Source: Verrucomicrobiia bacterium (GTDB lineage: Bacteria > Verrucomicrobiota > Verrucomicrobiia > Verrucomicrobiales > Akkermansiaceae). From it: 9,851 nt of DNA. The DNA is taken from contig CANHKJ010000099.1 in assembly GCA_947460915.1 (NCBI GenBank), positions 1 to 9,851 of the forward strand, written 5' to 3'. Positions 1 to 5,853 of this stretch are shown here, in pieces. The position numbers and the translations under genes are program-made. The stretch's first letter is position 1. Each line of letters starts with the position of its first letter. The notes under the pieces are model-generated. The model ran no database searches. It saw only the letters and a list, made by a program, of their open reading frames with translations, and had not been told where the DNA came from.

Positions 1-1196
1 CCGTCTGTGCCGTAGTCGAGTTGGTGACGCTCGTGATTGATGCGTGCTACAGCATCGAGCATTTCCGTTAGGTTACGCGCATGAATCAAGGGTTGGTTGC
101 GGGGAATGGAGAGAGCATCGAGTAAATCATGAAAGTCGGACTCGGTGGCAAGCTCAGGTCCCTCATAAGCTCCCAAACCATGGGCCAAAAAGGCGAGGGG
201 ACGTTGCGCAACGATCTTGGGATCAAGCTGCTTGAGCGTACCCGCCGTGGCATTGCGTGGATTGGCAAAAGTTGGTAATCCTGCCTCATCACGCTCGGCA
301 TTCATCGCTGCAAAGGCCGCATTTGGCATGAAAATCTCGCCTCGGACTTCGAGGAGGGTGGGGATTATATCTATAAAGTTTTTTTTGTTTCCTTCTGTGT
401 TTTGAGATATTCTTGCTGGCTCACGCAGCCTATCAGAATCAATTGTCCATTCAAAAATGGATTCGGCTTCCTGTCTGAGCCGTTTCTGAACATTGTCTCC
501 ATGACCTGTTGGGAGGTCTTCTTCGAGCCTTCCAAGCAAGCTTTGGCTCGTGCTTTGCGAAGACGTGCTGCGAGTATGTAAGGATTCATTTTTTTCAATA
601 TGTGATATGTTTTCACCAAGTTCATTTTGAACTTTCGATTTGTTAGCTGAGTTATACAAAAATGCTGGCACATTGCGAATCGTCCGAACATTTTGCGTCA
701 CATCATCGCCGGTCTGTCCATCGCCACGGGTCGCGGCGTATTCGAGTGAGCCGTTGCGATACACCATGGTCACGGCAACACCATCGATCTTAGGTTCGAT
801 CGTGACAGGGATTTCATCCAGGGCTAAGTTCTTTTGGAGACGACGATAAAAATCGATCAATTCCTGCTCTGCTACGGGAGCATCTTTGAGTTCGAAAACA
901 TCATCAATGCTCAACATTGGCACGAGATGCTTGACCTGCGTGAACGAATCTAACGGTTTTCCGCCCACGCGTTGCGTCGGGGAATTCGGGTCCTGCAGTT
1001 CGGGATATTTCTGTTCCCATTCTTCAAGCTCGCGATAGGCTTTGTCGTATTCGGCATCGGTGATTTCAGGTGTAGCTTTTTGGTAGTAGAGATCGTTGTG
1101 GTAATGCAGAAAATCACGAAGCTCACGCACGCGCTTTGCGGCATCGGTAGCGGGCTGAGCTGAAGCTGGCGGCTGATAGGAAAAAAGATCGTCCAT
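1..1196 (-). CDS. ligA: NAD+-dependent DNA ligase LigA, 3' end outside window, with in-frame internal insertion
   Basis: LigA seals single-strand nicks in duplex DNA during replication and repair, using NAD+ to adenylate an active-site lysine. About 398 codons are visible, starting at ATG 1196-1194 (MDDLFSY...). The N-terminal Ia domain has the NMN-binding pattern HNDLYY (33-38) and ITDAEYDKAYREL. Next come SPTQRVGG (72-79) and PMLSIDDVF (93-101). The adenylation motif KIDG has catalytic Lys136 (codon 791-789). RGDGQTGDDVTQNVRTIR, LLEVRGEIFM and NPRNATAGTLKQLDP follow, all typical of the nucleotidyltransferase domain. The OB-fold, zinc finger, HhH and BRCT domains would lie left of the window. 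The oddity is at residues 181-279: about 99 residues separate NVPAFL from TLLEVRGE, where E. coli LigA has fewer than ten. I translated 330-692 codon by codon and found no stop or frameshift, so the insertion is in frame. No strong ribosome binding site precedes the start. The gene is divergent from lnt. Confidence 0.95.
   Translation of the reverse strand, partial: MDDLFSYQPPASAQPATDAAKRVRELRDFLHYHNDLYYQKATPEITDAEYDKAYRELEEWEQKYPELQDPNSPTQRVGGKPLDSFTQVKHLVPMLSIDDVFELKDAPVAEQELIDFYRRLQKNLALDEIPVTIEPKIDGVAVTMVYRNGSLEYAATRGDGQTGDDVTQNVRTIRNVPAFLYNSANKSKVQNELGENISHIEKNESLHTRSTSSQSTSQSLLGRLEEDLPTGHGDNVQKRLRQEAESIFEWTIDSDRLREPARISQNTEGNKKNFIDIIPTLLEVRGEIFMPNAAFAAMNAERDEAGLPTFANPRNATAGTLKQLDPKIVAQRPLAFLAHGLGAYEGPELATESDFHDLLDALSIPRNQPLIHARNLTEMLDAVARINHERHQLDYGTD
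361..656 (-). other. AT-rich in-frame insertion within ligA
   Basis: This stretch interrupts the LigA nucleotidyltransferase domain between two conserved blocks and stays open in the ligA frame for about 99 residues. The added peptide is rich in Ser, Gln, Glu and Asn (for example TRSTSSQSTSQS) and resembles a flexible loop rather than a known domain. By hand count GC is about 40% over 361-660, falling to 30-32% in the two 60-base blocks at its edges, whereas adjoining ligA sequence is above 50%. It contains several small inverted repeats: AAGTTCA-TTT-TGAACTT (618-634), TCCAT-6 nt-ATGGA (446-461) and GGCT-CACGC-AGCC (418-430). A second frame is also open across it (see the findings). It could be a small palindromic element that inserted in frame, a lineage-specific loop, or decayed foreign DNA. 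The exact borders are uncertain by about 10 bases. Confidence 0.7.
618..634. repeat. Perfect 7-bp inverted repeat inside the ligA insertion
   Basis: AAGTTCA, a 3-base spacer TTT, then TGAACTT form a perfect stem. It lies near the end of the insertion that is 5' with respect to ligA, which fits a palindromic element but does not prove one. Confidence 0.6.
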
Positions 1197-1267
1197 GGCG
1201 TATGCGAATATGCCGATACGATGGCAGAGATCAGCTTGGTTTCCTAGTCTGTTTTCACGGAATTTCC

Positions 1268-1296
1268 TTGGTAGTCATCGAGAGACCAGCTAGAAT
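1268..1296 (+). promoter_or_regulatory. Probable sigma-70-type promoter for lnt
   Basis: A -35 box TTGGTA (1268-1273) is followed by a 17-base spacer and a -10 box TAGAAT (1291-1296, five of six matches to consensus). The predicted transcription start near 1303 would leave a leader of about 22 bases before ATG 1325. It would make the far-upstream in-frame ATG at 1202 impossible for this promoter. This is a consensus match read by eye. Confidence 0.5.
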
Positions 1297-1312
1297 TAGT
1301 TCGTTGATGAGC

Positions 1313-1317
1313 GAGGG
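1313..1317 (+). promoter_or_regulatory. Ribosome binding site deciding the lnt start
   Basis: GAGGG lies seven bases before ATG 1325. The other nearby in-frame ATG (1307) has no comparable purine-rich site upstream, so 1325 is preferred. Confidence 0.6.
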
Positions 1318-1324
1318 TAAAAAA

Positions 1325-3061
1325 ATGAATCGATGGGGAAAAGCGGCTGTTTGTGTGATCAGTGGCGCGCTGTTGAGCTTGGCTTACCCGAATCTCGATG
1401 TCGCAATAGATTTCGGATTCATCGCATGGCTGATGATCGTGCCCTTGATGATCGTTTTGTGGAATTCGCGCGGACCGCGATTGAAGCGTCGGGGATTTTC
1501 ATTGGGGTACTTGTTTGGGCTGGGGTTTTTTCTGATCAACGTGCGTTGGCTGAGTGAAGTCAGTTGGCTCGGTGTGGTGGTGCTGGGATTTTATTTGGCT
1601 CTGTATCCGGCCTTGTGGTCGATGTGTGTGGCGACGTGGATGAATCCTTGGTCGCAAAAACGGGAGCGTGTCGCTGGCACTTGGGCGGCATCTTCGCGCT
1701 CGTTAGCGTATGCCATGGCACATGCTTGCACCTGGGCCGGCCTCGAATGGTTGCGTGGTTGGGCCTTAACGGGATTCGGTTGGAATGGATTGGGCGTGGC
1801 GATGCACAATCAAGCGGTCATGGCTCAGTTCGCCGATGTCTTTGGCGTCGCCGGGCTCTCGGGCTTGATGGTCTTTGTGCAGTCGATCGTGCTGCAAGTG
1901 AGCGTGCGCATGGTGCAGGAGGCTAGGCTTGGTAGAAAGCGTGCTCATTTGGATTTCGGCATCTGTGGTTTGCTTTTAGCTGGTGTGTTTTCTTACGGAG
2001 TTTGGCGATTGGCCGATGCAGGGAAGCACGAAACATTTCCGCTCGATGTATGTCTCGTACAACTCAATGTGCCGCAAGAAGCGGCTCGTCAGCTGTGGAC
2101 AGCGGAGGAAATTCACGTCGCTTATGAGGATGAGGTAGAAAAAGCGATGGAGCGTGTGGCGGAAATGAATCAGGCGGCTTTGGAAAAATCGGCGGATTCG
2201 GGAGTCGAGGCCGATGTGTTTTATCCCGATTGGTTGGTGCTGCCGGAGGTGGCGCTGAATGATCGCTTGCTCAGCACGGCTGATGGTGTGCATGGTCTTG
2301 GGTTTGAGAGTGAAGCTACCATATCGGCATTCCGTGAAGCGGGGAAATTCGATATTCTGTTAGGCGTCGGTGAGCTGGAGGCTCAAGTGGTGGGGGATCA
2401 AATGGTCACTGTGGAAGACCCAGATGCATGGAACTCGATGGCAATCATTCCGAAAGAGGGACCGTTACAAACCTATCAGAAAAAACACTTGGTGATGTTT
2501 GGTGAATACATTCCCTTGGTGAATGAGTTACCTCTATTGAAAAGGATTTACGAACAACAAGCGGGCACAAGTTTCGATGGAGCCTTCGCTGCTGGCACGG
2601 CAATCGATCCTCTGCCGATGAGTGTGAATGGCCATGATTTCTCGATCATTCCCTCGATCTGCTTTGAAGATACCGTGCCACGCGAGGCGCGTTCTTTCTT
2701 GCGAAACGAAGCGCAGGTGATTGTCAACATCACCAATGATGGTTGGTTTGGCGAAAGTTGTGGCGCGGCGCAGCACTTTGCCAATGCCAAATTTCGTTGC
2801 ATTGAACTGCGGCGACCGATGGTCCGTTGTGCGAACACGGGCGTCAGTGCAGTGGTTCGCATCAATGGGCATGCGCAGACGCTCGTCGATGATAAGGGGA
2901 GTCATTTCACCCGCGGTGCTTTATTAACGACCTTACCTGTGCCCAAGCAAGCGGTGTGGTCGCCTTATCAATATTGGGGTGATATACCGGTGGTCATTGC
3001 TGCGATCTTGTCGCTGCTGCTGATGGTCATTCGCAAAAAAATGCGCAAGGATGCAGCATGA
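1325..3061 (+). CDS. lnt: Apolipoprotein N-acyltransferase
   Basis: Lnt transfers an acyl chain from a phospholipid to the N-terminal diacylglyceryl-cysteine of lipoproteins in the inner membrane, the last step of lipoprotein maturation. The predicted protein has 578 residues, slightly longer than the usual 500-550. The N-terminal 230 residues contain several hydrophobic helices and the family-like segment LEWLRGWALTGFGWNGLG. A nitrilase-like domain follows from about residue 240. The expected Glu-Lys-Cys triad is visible: Glu308 in LVLPEVAL, Lys386 in YQKKHLVMFGEYIP, and Cys446 in PSICFED, followed by NITNDGWFG. A C-terminal membrane helix lies at about 553-569, followed by a basic tail. The usual Pro in 'LVPFGEY' is Met here. 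Start 1325 is chosen over 1202 and 1307 from its GAGGG site and the promoter placement. It is divergent from ligA and convergent with the permease gene. Confidence 0.95.
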   Translation: MNRWGKAAVCVISGALLSLAYPNLDVAIDFGFIAWLMIVPLMIVLWNSRGPRLKRRGFSLGYLFGLGFFLINVRWLSEVSWLGVVVLGFYLALYPALWSMCVATWMNPWSQKRERVAGTWAASSRSLAYAMAHACTWAGLEWLRGWALTGFGWNGLGVAMHNQAVMAQFADVFGVAGLSGLMVFVQSIVLQVSVRMVQEARLGRKRAHLDFGICGLLLAGVFSYGVWRLADAGKHETFPLDVCLVQLNVPQEAARQLWTAEEIHVAYEDEVEKAMERVAEMNQAALEKSADSGVEADVFYPDWLVLPEVALNDRLLSTADGVHGLGFESEATISAFREAGKFDILLGVGELEAQVVGDQMVTVEDPDAWNSMAIIPKEGPLQTYQKKHLVMFGEYIPLVNELPLLKRIYEQQAGTSFDGAFAAGTAIDPLPMSVNGHDFSIIPSICFEDTVPREARSFLRNEAQVIVNITNDGWFGESCGAAQHFANAKFRCIELRRPMVRCANTGVSAVVRINGHAQTLVDDKGSHFTRGALLTTLPVPKQAVWSPYQYWGDIPVVIAAILSLLLMVIRKKMRKDAA

Positions 3062-3301
3062 TAAAAAGAGAAAAGTACCGCTGTGCCGTTCAAGGAGCAA
3101 AGAGCCTCGTTCCTGTAAGCTCTCCAAAATGTGGGGTCTAGCGCAAAACGTTGTCTTCCTGTAAAGGCATGACATTGTCTCACGGGTCGCGCCCCGGATA
3201 TAACGCATCGGATCGGGCTTGCAACCTTTCGCGAACGCACACAGCAGTGATCAGAATCTACGATTGCGACCTCAGATTTGCAAGATGATTTCGCAAAAAT
3301 A
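3062..3301. other. Intergenic region between convergent genes
   Basis: About 240 bases follow the lnt stop and precede the terminator of the permease gene. The reading frames here are short and look non-coding. A weak 5-bp inverted repeat, AGAGC/GCTCT with a 13-base loop, follows lnt, but no T-run accompanies it. I see no tRNA, recognised riboswitch or repeat. Confidence 0.4.
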
Positions 3302-3347
3302 TTTCAGAACAATCGAAATGCTGTGAATGCTTCATCATTGTTCGAAA
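3295..3347 (-). terminator. Probable rho-independent terminator of the permease gene
   Basis: GAACAAT (3307-3313) pairs with ATTGTTC (3337-3343). The stem extends outward with TTTC (3302-3305) against GAAA (3344-3347), with one bulged A at 3306, and inward with GAA/TTC. Read on the minus strand, the hairpin begins one base after the permease stop codon (3351-3349) and is followed by the T-rich run TATTTTT. The stem is AU-rich, so its strength is uncertain. On the plus strand no T-run follows, so it should act mainly on the permease transcript. Confidence 0.55.
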
Positions 3348-3348
3348 T

Positions 3349-4482
3349 CTAACGAAATTGATTCAGTAGCATGCCGAGAACCAGCACTTGCGGCACCGAA
3401 AGTATCGGCAAGATCAGCGCGCAGATCCAACGACCAGTGGTGCTTTTCAAAGACAACATCTCCGTGTAGTCGGTCGCAGCTCCTGCCATCAGAAAAGCGA
3501 AAGCGTTGCCGGGGGCATGAGCGCTATGAAACAATTCGGCAGCAAGCGGCGACGAACCTTCACTGCATACTTCGAGCAATGTGGTAGCAAGCAAAGTCAA
3601 CAACAGTCCGAGTAGTGTCGGTCCAAAATGATGCGCCAGAACTCCCGCAGGGACGAAGGCATTGACGGCGGCAGTGAGGACGAATCCCAGCAACAACCAA
3701 CGTAACACCATGCGCGAATCACGTATGCCGGACATCAGCAAAGCAAGCAGATTCGCTGGGCGAGGGGATAGTGCATGCGCCATCTCGCGAAAGGAATCGC
3801 GATAGGAGAAATGCTCAGGCAAGGTGATCGAGTTGGGATTCGCGGGCAATCGACCCGCCTTCGTCAAGAGATCCACTAGCCAACCGGTGATGATCCCCAC
3901 TACTGCGCTCAATAGCAAAAATGTCAGCGTCGATGGCCATCCGATCAAGACCGCTAACAGCAGTGTGAGCGACAGAGAGTTCCAGGGACTGGCAATCAGA
4001 AATGCAATCGTCTGCCCGAGAGACGCTCCGCGTTTGTAGAGTCCCATGCCAACCAACAAAATGCCATGATTGCACAAATCAAGCAAAACTCCCGCTCCCG
4101 TGGCTCGCAGAATTCCTGAAAATGTCCCAGGCCGCCCTAAGATGGCTGCTACGAGTTCCTTGGGAGTTTTCGATAAGATGGCCATGGCGACAATACCAGC
4201 TAGGATCGCTGGCCACGATTGCAAAGCCAAGCGCATGCATGTATGCGAAAATTTTTCCAACCACAACGGTGCGTGCGGCAGCATGTGTGGAAGCATAACG
4301 CCAAGGGCGAACAATGCCAATGAAACACACAAAACGTAATCGAACTTACCACGCGGCGCACAGCAACTGGCAACACTCGGTTTTTTGGCGGAAAAGTCAG
4401 CAGCCAATAAGTCAAACGCGGGCGCATTTTCACCGGAACGAGGTTTTTCCGGCGTTGTCGATCCACCACAACAAGATTTCAT
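3349..4482 (-). CDS. DUF318 (YraQ/ArsP-like) permease, SO_0444-type putative metal efflux transporter
   Basis: This is a polytopic inner-membrane protein of 377 residues with about eight to ten hydrophobic segments in two halves separated by a polar linker (about 207-243). The family motifs are LDLCNHGILLVGMGLYKRGAS (134-154, first half), ASPWNSLSLT (164-173), and EVCSEGSSP (304-312) with GNAFAFLMAGAATDYTE (325-341) in the second half. The cytoplasm-side N-terminus carries two Cys pairs, Cys4-Cys5 (MKSCCGG) and Cys40-Cys41 (SCCAPRG), that could bind soft metals. Related SO_0444-type proteins are annotated as Cu/Zn efflux transporters and ArsP relatives export organoarsenicals, so the substrate here is inferred. 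The frame is open upstream to 4683, but the start at ATG 4482-4480 is chosen because it leaves the divergent promoter region free and the upstream peptide is unconvincing. AGG lies eight bases before it. It is divergent from the oxygenase gene. Confidence 0.85.
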   Translation of the reverse strand: MKSCCGGSTTPEKPRSGENAPAFDLLAADFSAKKPSVASCCAPRGKFDYVLCVSLALFALGVMLPHMLPHAPLWLEKFSHTCMRLALQSWPAILAGIVAMAILSKTPKELVAAILGRPGTFSGILRATGAGVLLDLCNHGILLVGMGLYKRGASLGQTIAFLIASPWNSLSLTLLLAVLIGWPSTLTFLLLSAVVGIITGWLVDLLTKAGRLPANPNSITLPEHFSYRDSFREMAHALSPRPANLLALLMSGIRDSRMVLRWLLLGFVLTAAVNAFVPAGVLAHHFGPTLLGLLLTLLATTLLEVCSEGSSPLAAELFHSAHAPGNAFAFLMAGAATDYTEMLSLKSTTGRWICALILPILSVPQVLVLGMLLNQFR

Positions 4483-4580
4483 GACAGAACCTAGTGCGGG
4501 ATGGATGGGTTTGCAATGCCACATTGTGCTTCTTGCGCGAATCATCTTGCATTTGTTGTATTTCCGTAGTTGTTCGCTTG
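4483..4580. promoter_or_regulatory. Divergent control region between permease and oxygenase genes
   Basis: The 98 bases between the two start codons must carry both promoters. A perfect inverted repeat CAATG-CCA-CATTG (4514-4526) sits near the middle and is a candidate operator, although short. A weak rightward promoter, TTGCGC with an 18-base spacer and TGTATT, can be drawn. I could not identify a convincing leftward promoter. Confidence 0.35.
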
Positions 4581-5186
4581 ATGGAAGAACTGCTGCACGG
4601 GATGCGCGCCTATGGATGGGGCGTTGCCAAAAATTGCTTTGGCTCAGAAGATGCGGCTGCATTGCGCGATGCTTGTCTCTCATCGCGCACTCGTGGTGAT
4701 CTGCATCGTGCAGGTGTCGGGCGTGGTGATACTATGATCGTGCGGGAAGAAATTCGTAGCGACTCGGTATCATGGCTCGATGAGCAGACGCCATCCGTAG
4801 AGCTATCGCGCTATAAAATTTTGTTAGAGGCGATGCGGAAATCACTGAATCGCGAGTTTTTTCTCGGCTTGTTAGATTTCGAAGGACATTTTGCCGTTTA
4901 TCCTGCTGCGGGATTTTACAAAGCACACTTGGATCGGCCTCAGGGAACGAGTGATCGTATGGTCGCGGTGATTCTTTACCTGAATGAAGATTGGCAACCA
5001 GGAGACGGTGGCGAACTTCGTCTTTGGACGAATCGTGGTGAGAAAGACGGACCCTTTATCATGGTGCAACCGCAGATGGGAACGATGGTGTGTTTTCTCG
5101 CCGAGCATTTTTGGCATGAAGTGCTGCCAGCTCACAAAGAACGCATGAGTATTACCGGATGGTTTCGACAACGCGCCGTTGTCTAA
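4581..5186 (+). CDS. 2-oxoglutarate/Fe(II)-dependent oxygenase (prolyl 4-hydroxylase/SM-20-like fold)
   Basis: The 201-residue protein should be a soluble oxygenase that couples 2-oxoglutarate decarboxylation to hydroxylation of an unidentified substrate. The iron triad is visible: His116 and Asp118 in YKAHLDRP, and His179 in FWHEVLPA. Arg188 in KERMSITGWFR is the expected 2-oxoglutarate carboxylate ligand. VAVILYLNEDW and GDGGELRLW between them are typical core strands of the P4Hc/2OG-FeII_Oxy_3 superfamily, as in EGL-9/SM-20 homologues. Family members of this size hydroxylate proteins (prolyl residues of EF-Tu or ribosomal proteins in some bacteria) or small molecules, so the substrate is open. 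The frame extends upstream to 4494, but the upstream peptide is unlike the family. Start 4581 is the best ATG, with 4602 an alternative and no strong ribosome binding site for either. The stop lies 12 bases from the convergent response-regulator stop. Confidence 0.88.
   Translation: MEELLHGMRAYGWGVAKNCFGSEDAAALRDACLSSRTRGDLHRAGVGRGDTMIVREEIRSDSVSWLDEQTPSVELSRYKILLEAMRKSLNREFFLGLLDFEGHFAVYPAAGFYKAHLDRPQGTSDRMVAVILYLNEDWQPGDGGELRLWTNRGEKDGPFIMVQPQMGTMVCFLAEHFWHEVLPAHKERMSITGWFRQRAVV
5167..5183. terminator. Stem-loop at the junction of two convergent genes
   Basis: GACAACG, spacer CGC, then CGTTGTC form a perfect 7-bp GC-containing stem covering the last codons of the oxygenase gene. Only 12 bases separate its stop from that of the response regulator, so both transcripts must terminate in or beyond this area. 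No T-run follows on either strand, so the terminator role is tentative. Confidence 0.35.
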
Positions 5187-5198
5187 CAGAAATCGGGC

Positions 5199-5843
5199 TT
5201 ATCGATTCTTTGAGTCGCGATATTTCATCGCTGCCTCGGTGCGCGAGTGAACGTGTAGTTTTTCGTAGATGCGCTTTAAGTGAACGCGAACGGTTTCCGT
5301 GGAGATATTCAATTTGTCCGCGATCTCCTTGTTGGCGAGTCCAGTGCTCAGCAAGGAAAGGATTTCTGATTCCCGTTTGGTGAGGTTGAGATCTTCGGTC
5401 GATGGCGGTGTGGGCGCGCTGGCGGGACGATAAAATGCCTCGACCACACGCCGTGCGATCTCTGGGCTCATCGGTGCACCACCTTGCGCGAGATCTGCAA
5501 GCGCGCGGGGTAAATCTGTCGCGGCAGAGCGTTTCAAAATGTAACCGCAAGCACCCGCTTTCAACGCATCGAAAATTTTGTCGTGATCCAGATACACCGT
5601 AAACATGATGATCTGCAAAGTCGGCATGGTTTGCTTGAGTTTTGCCGTCGTTTCAATGCCATCGATGCCAGGGAGATTAATATCCATGAGCACAATGTCG
5701 GGCCCGAAAGCGGGGATCTTCACAAGCGCATCTTCGCCCGTATGCCAAACTCCCGCACAGGTGCAATCGGGAATGAGTTCAACCATTTCACGCAAGGTGT
5801 TGGCGAGTGCTTTGTTGTCTTCGACGATGGCGATGGCTGGCAT
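5199..5843 (-). CDS. NarL/LuxR-family two-component response regulator
   Basis: The 214-residue cytoplasmic transcription factor has an N-terminal receiver and a C-terminal LuxR-type HTH, the standard length for this class. In the receiver, Glu8-Asp9 form the acidic pocket, Asp54 in VLMDINLPG is the phosphorylation site, Thr82 and Lys104 are the conserved switch residues, and GIDGIET follows. A Pro/Ala-rich linker (138-150) leads to the GerE HTH: LTKRESEILSLLSTG, then NKEIADKLNISTETVRVHL (171-189) with the recognition helix. The start at ATG 5843-5841 gives exactly the receiver N-terminus (MPAIAIVEDN). The frame open upstream to 5963 overlaps the kinase and is not used. It lies 10 bases after the kinase stop and is almost certainly its partner, phosphorylated by it. 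Its targets are unknown and may include its own operon. Confidence 0.95.
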   Translation of the reverse strand: MPAIAIVEDNKALANTLREMVELIPDCTCAGVWHTGEDALVKIPAFGPDIVLMDINLPGIDGIETTAKLKQTMPTLQIIMFTVYLDHDKIFDALKAGACGYILKRSAATDLPRALADLAQGGAPMSPEIARRVVEAFYRPASAPTPPSTEDLNLTKRESEILSLLSTGLANKEIADKLNISTETVRVHLKRIYEKLHVHSRTEAAMKYRDSKNR

Positions 5844-5853
5844 GATAAAAAAA

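Noticed and set aside
1202..1324. Upstream in-frame extension of lnt from ATG 1202 or ATG 1307
   Set aside because: The added peptide does not look like an Lnt N-terminus. A promoter with -10 at 1291-1296 and a GAGGG site before 1325 place the start downstream.
1564..1926. Plus-strand open frame of 120 codons inside lnt
   Set aside because: It is out of frame with the conserved Lnt membrane domain and has no recognisable motif.
2534..2905. Minus-strand open frame of 123 codons inside lnt
   Set aside because: It lies wholly antisense to the conserved catalytic core of Lnt and shows no recognisable motif, so it is a shadow frame.
3097..3122. Possible lnt terminator AGAGC/GCTCT
   Set aside because: Only 5 bp with a 13-base loop and no following T-run, so too weak to call.
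3179..3216. GC-rich patch with CGGG/CCCG pairing between lnt and the permease gene, considered as a REP-like element
   Set aside because: The stem is only 4 bp and no second copy is visible in the window.
4483..4683. 67-codon upstream extension of the permease frame
   Set aside because: It would run into the oxygenase coding region and across its promoter. The peptide is polar and unlike the family, and MKSCC at 4482 is a natural start.
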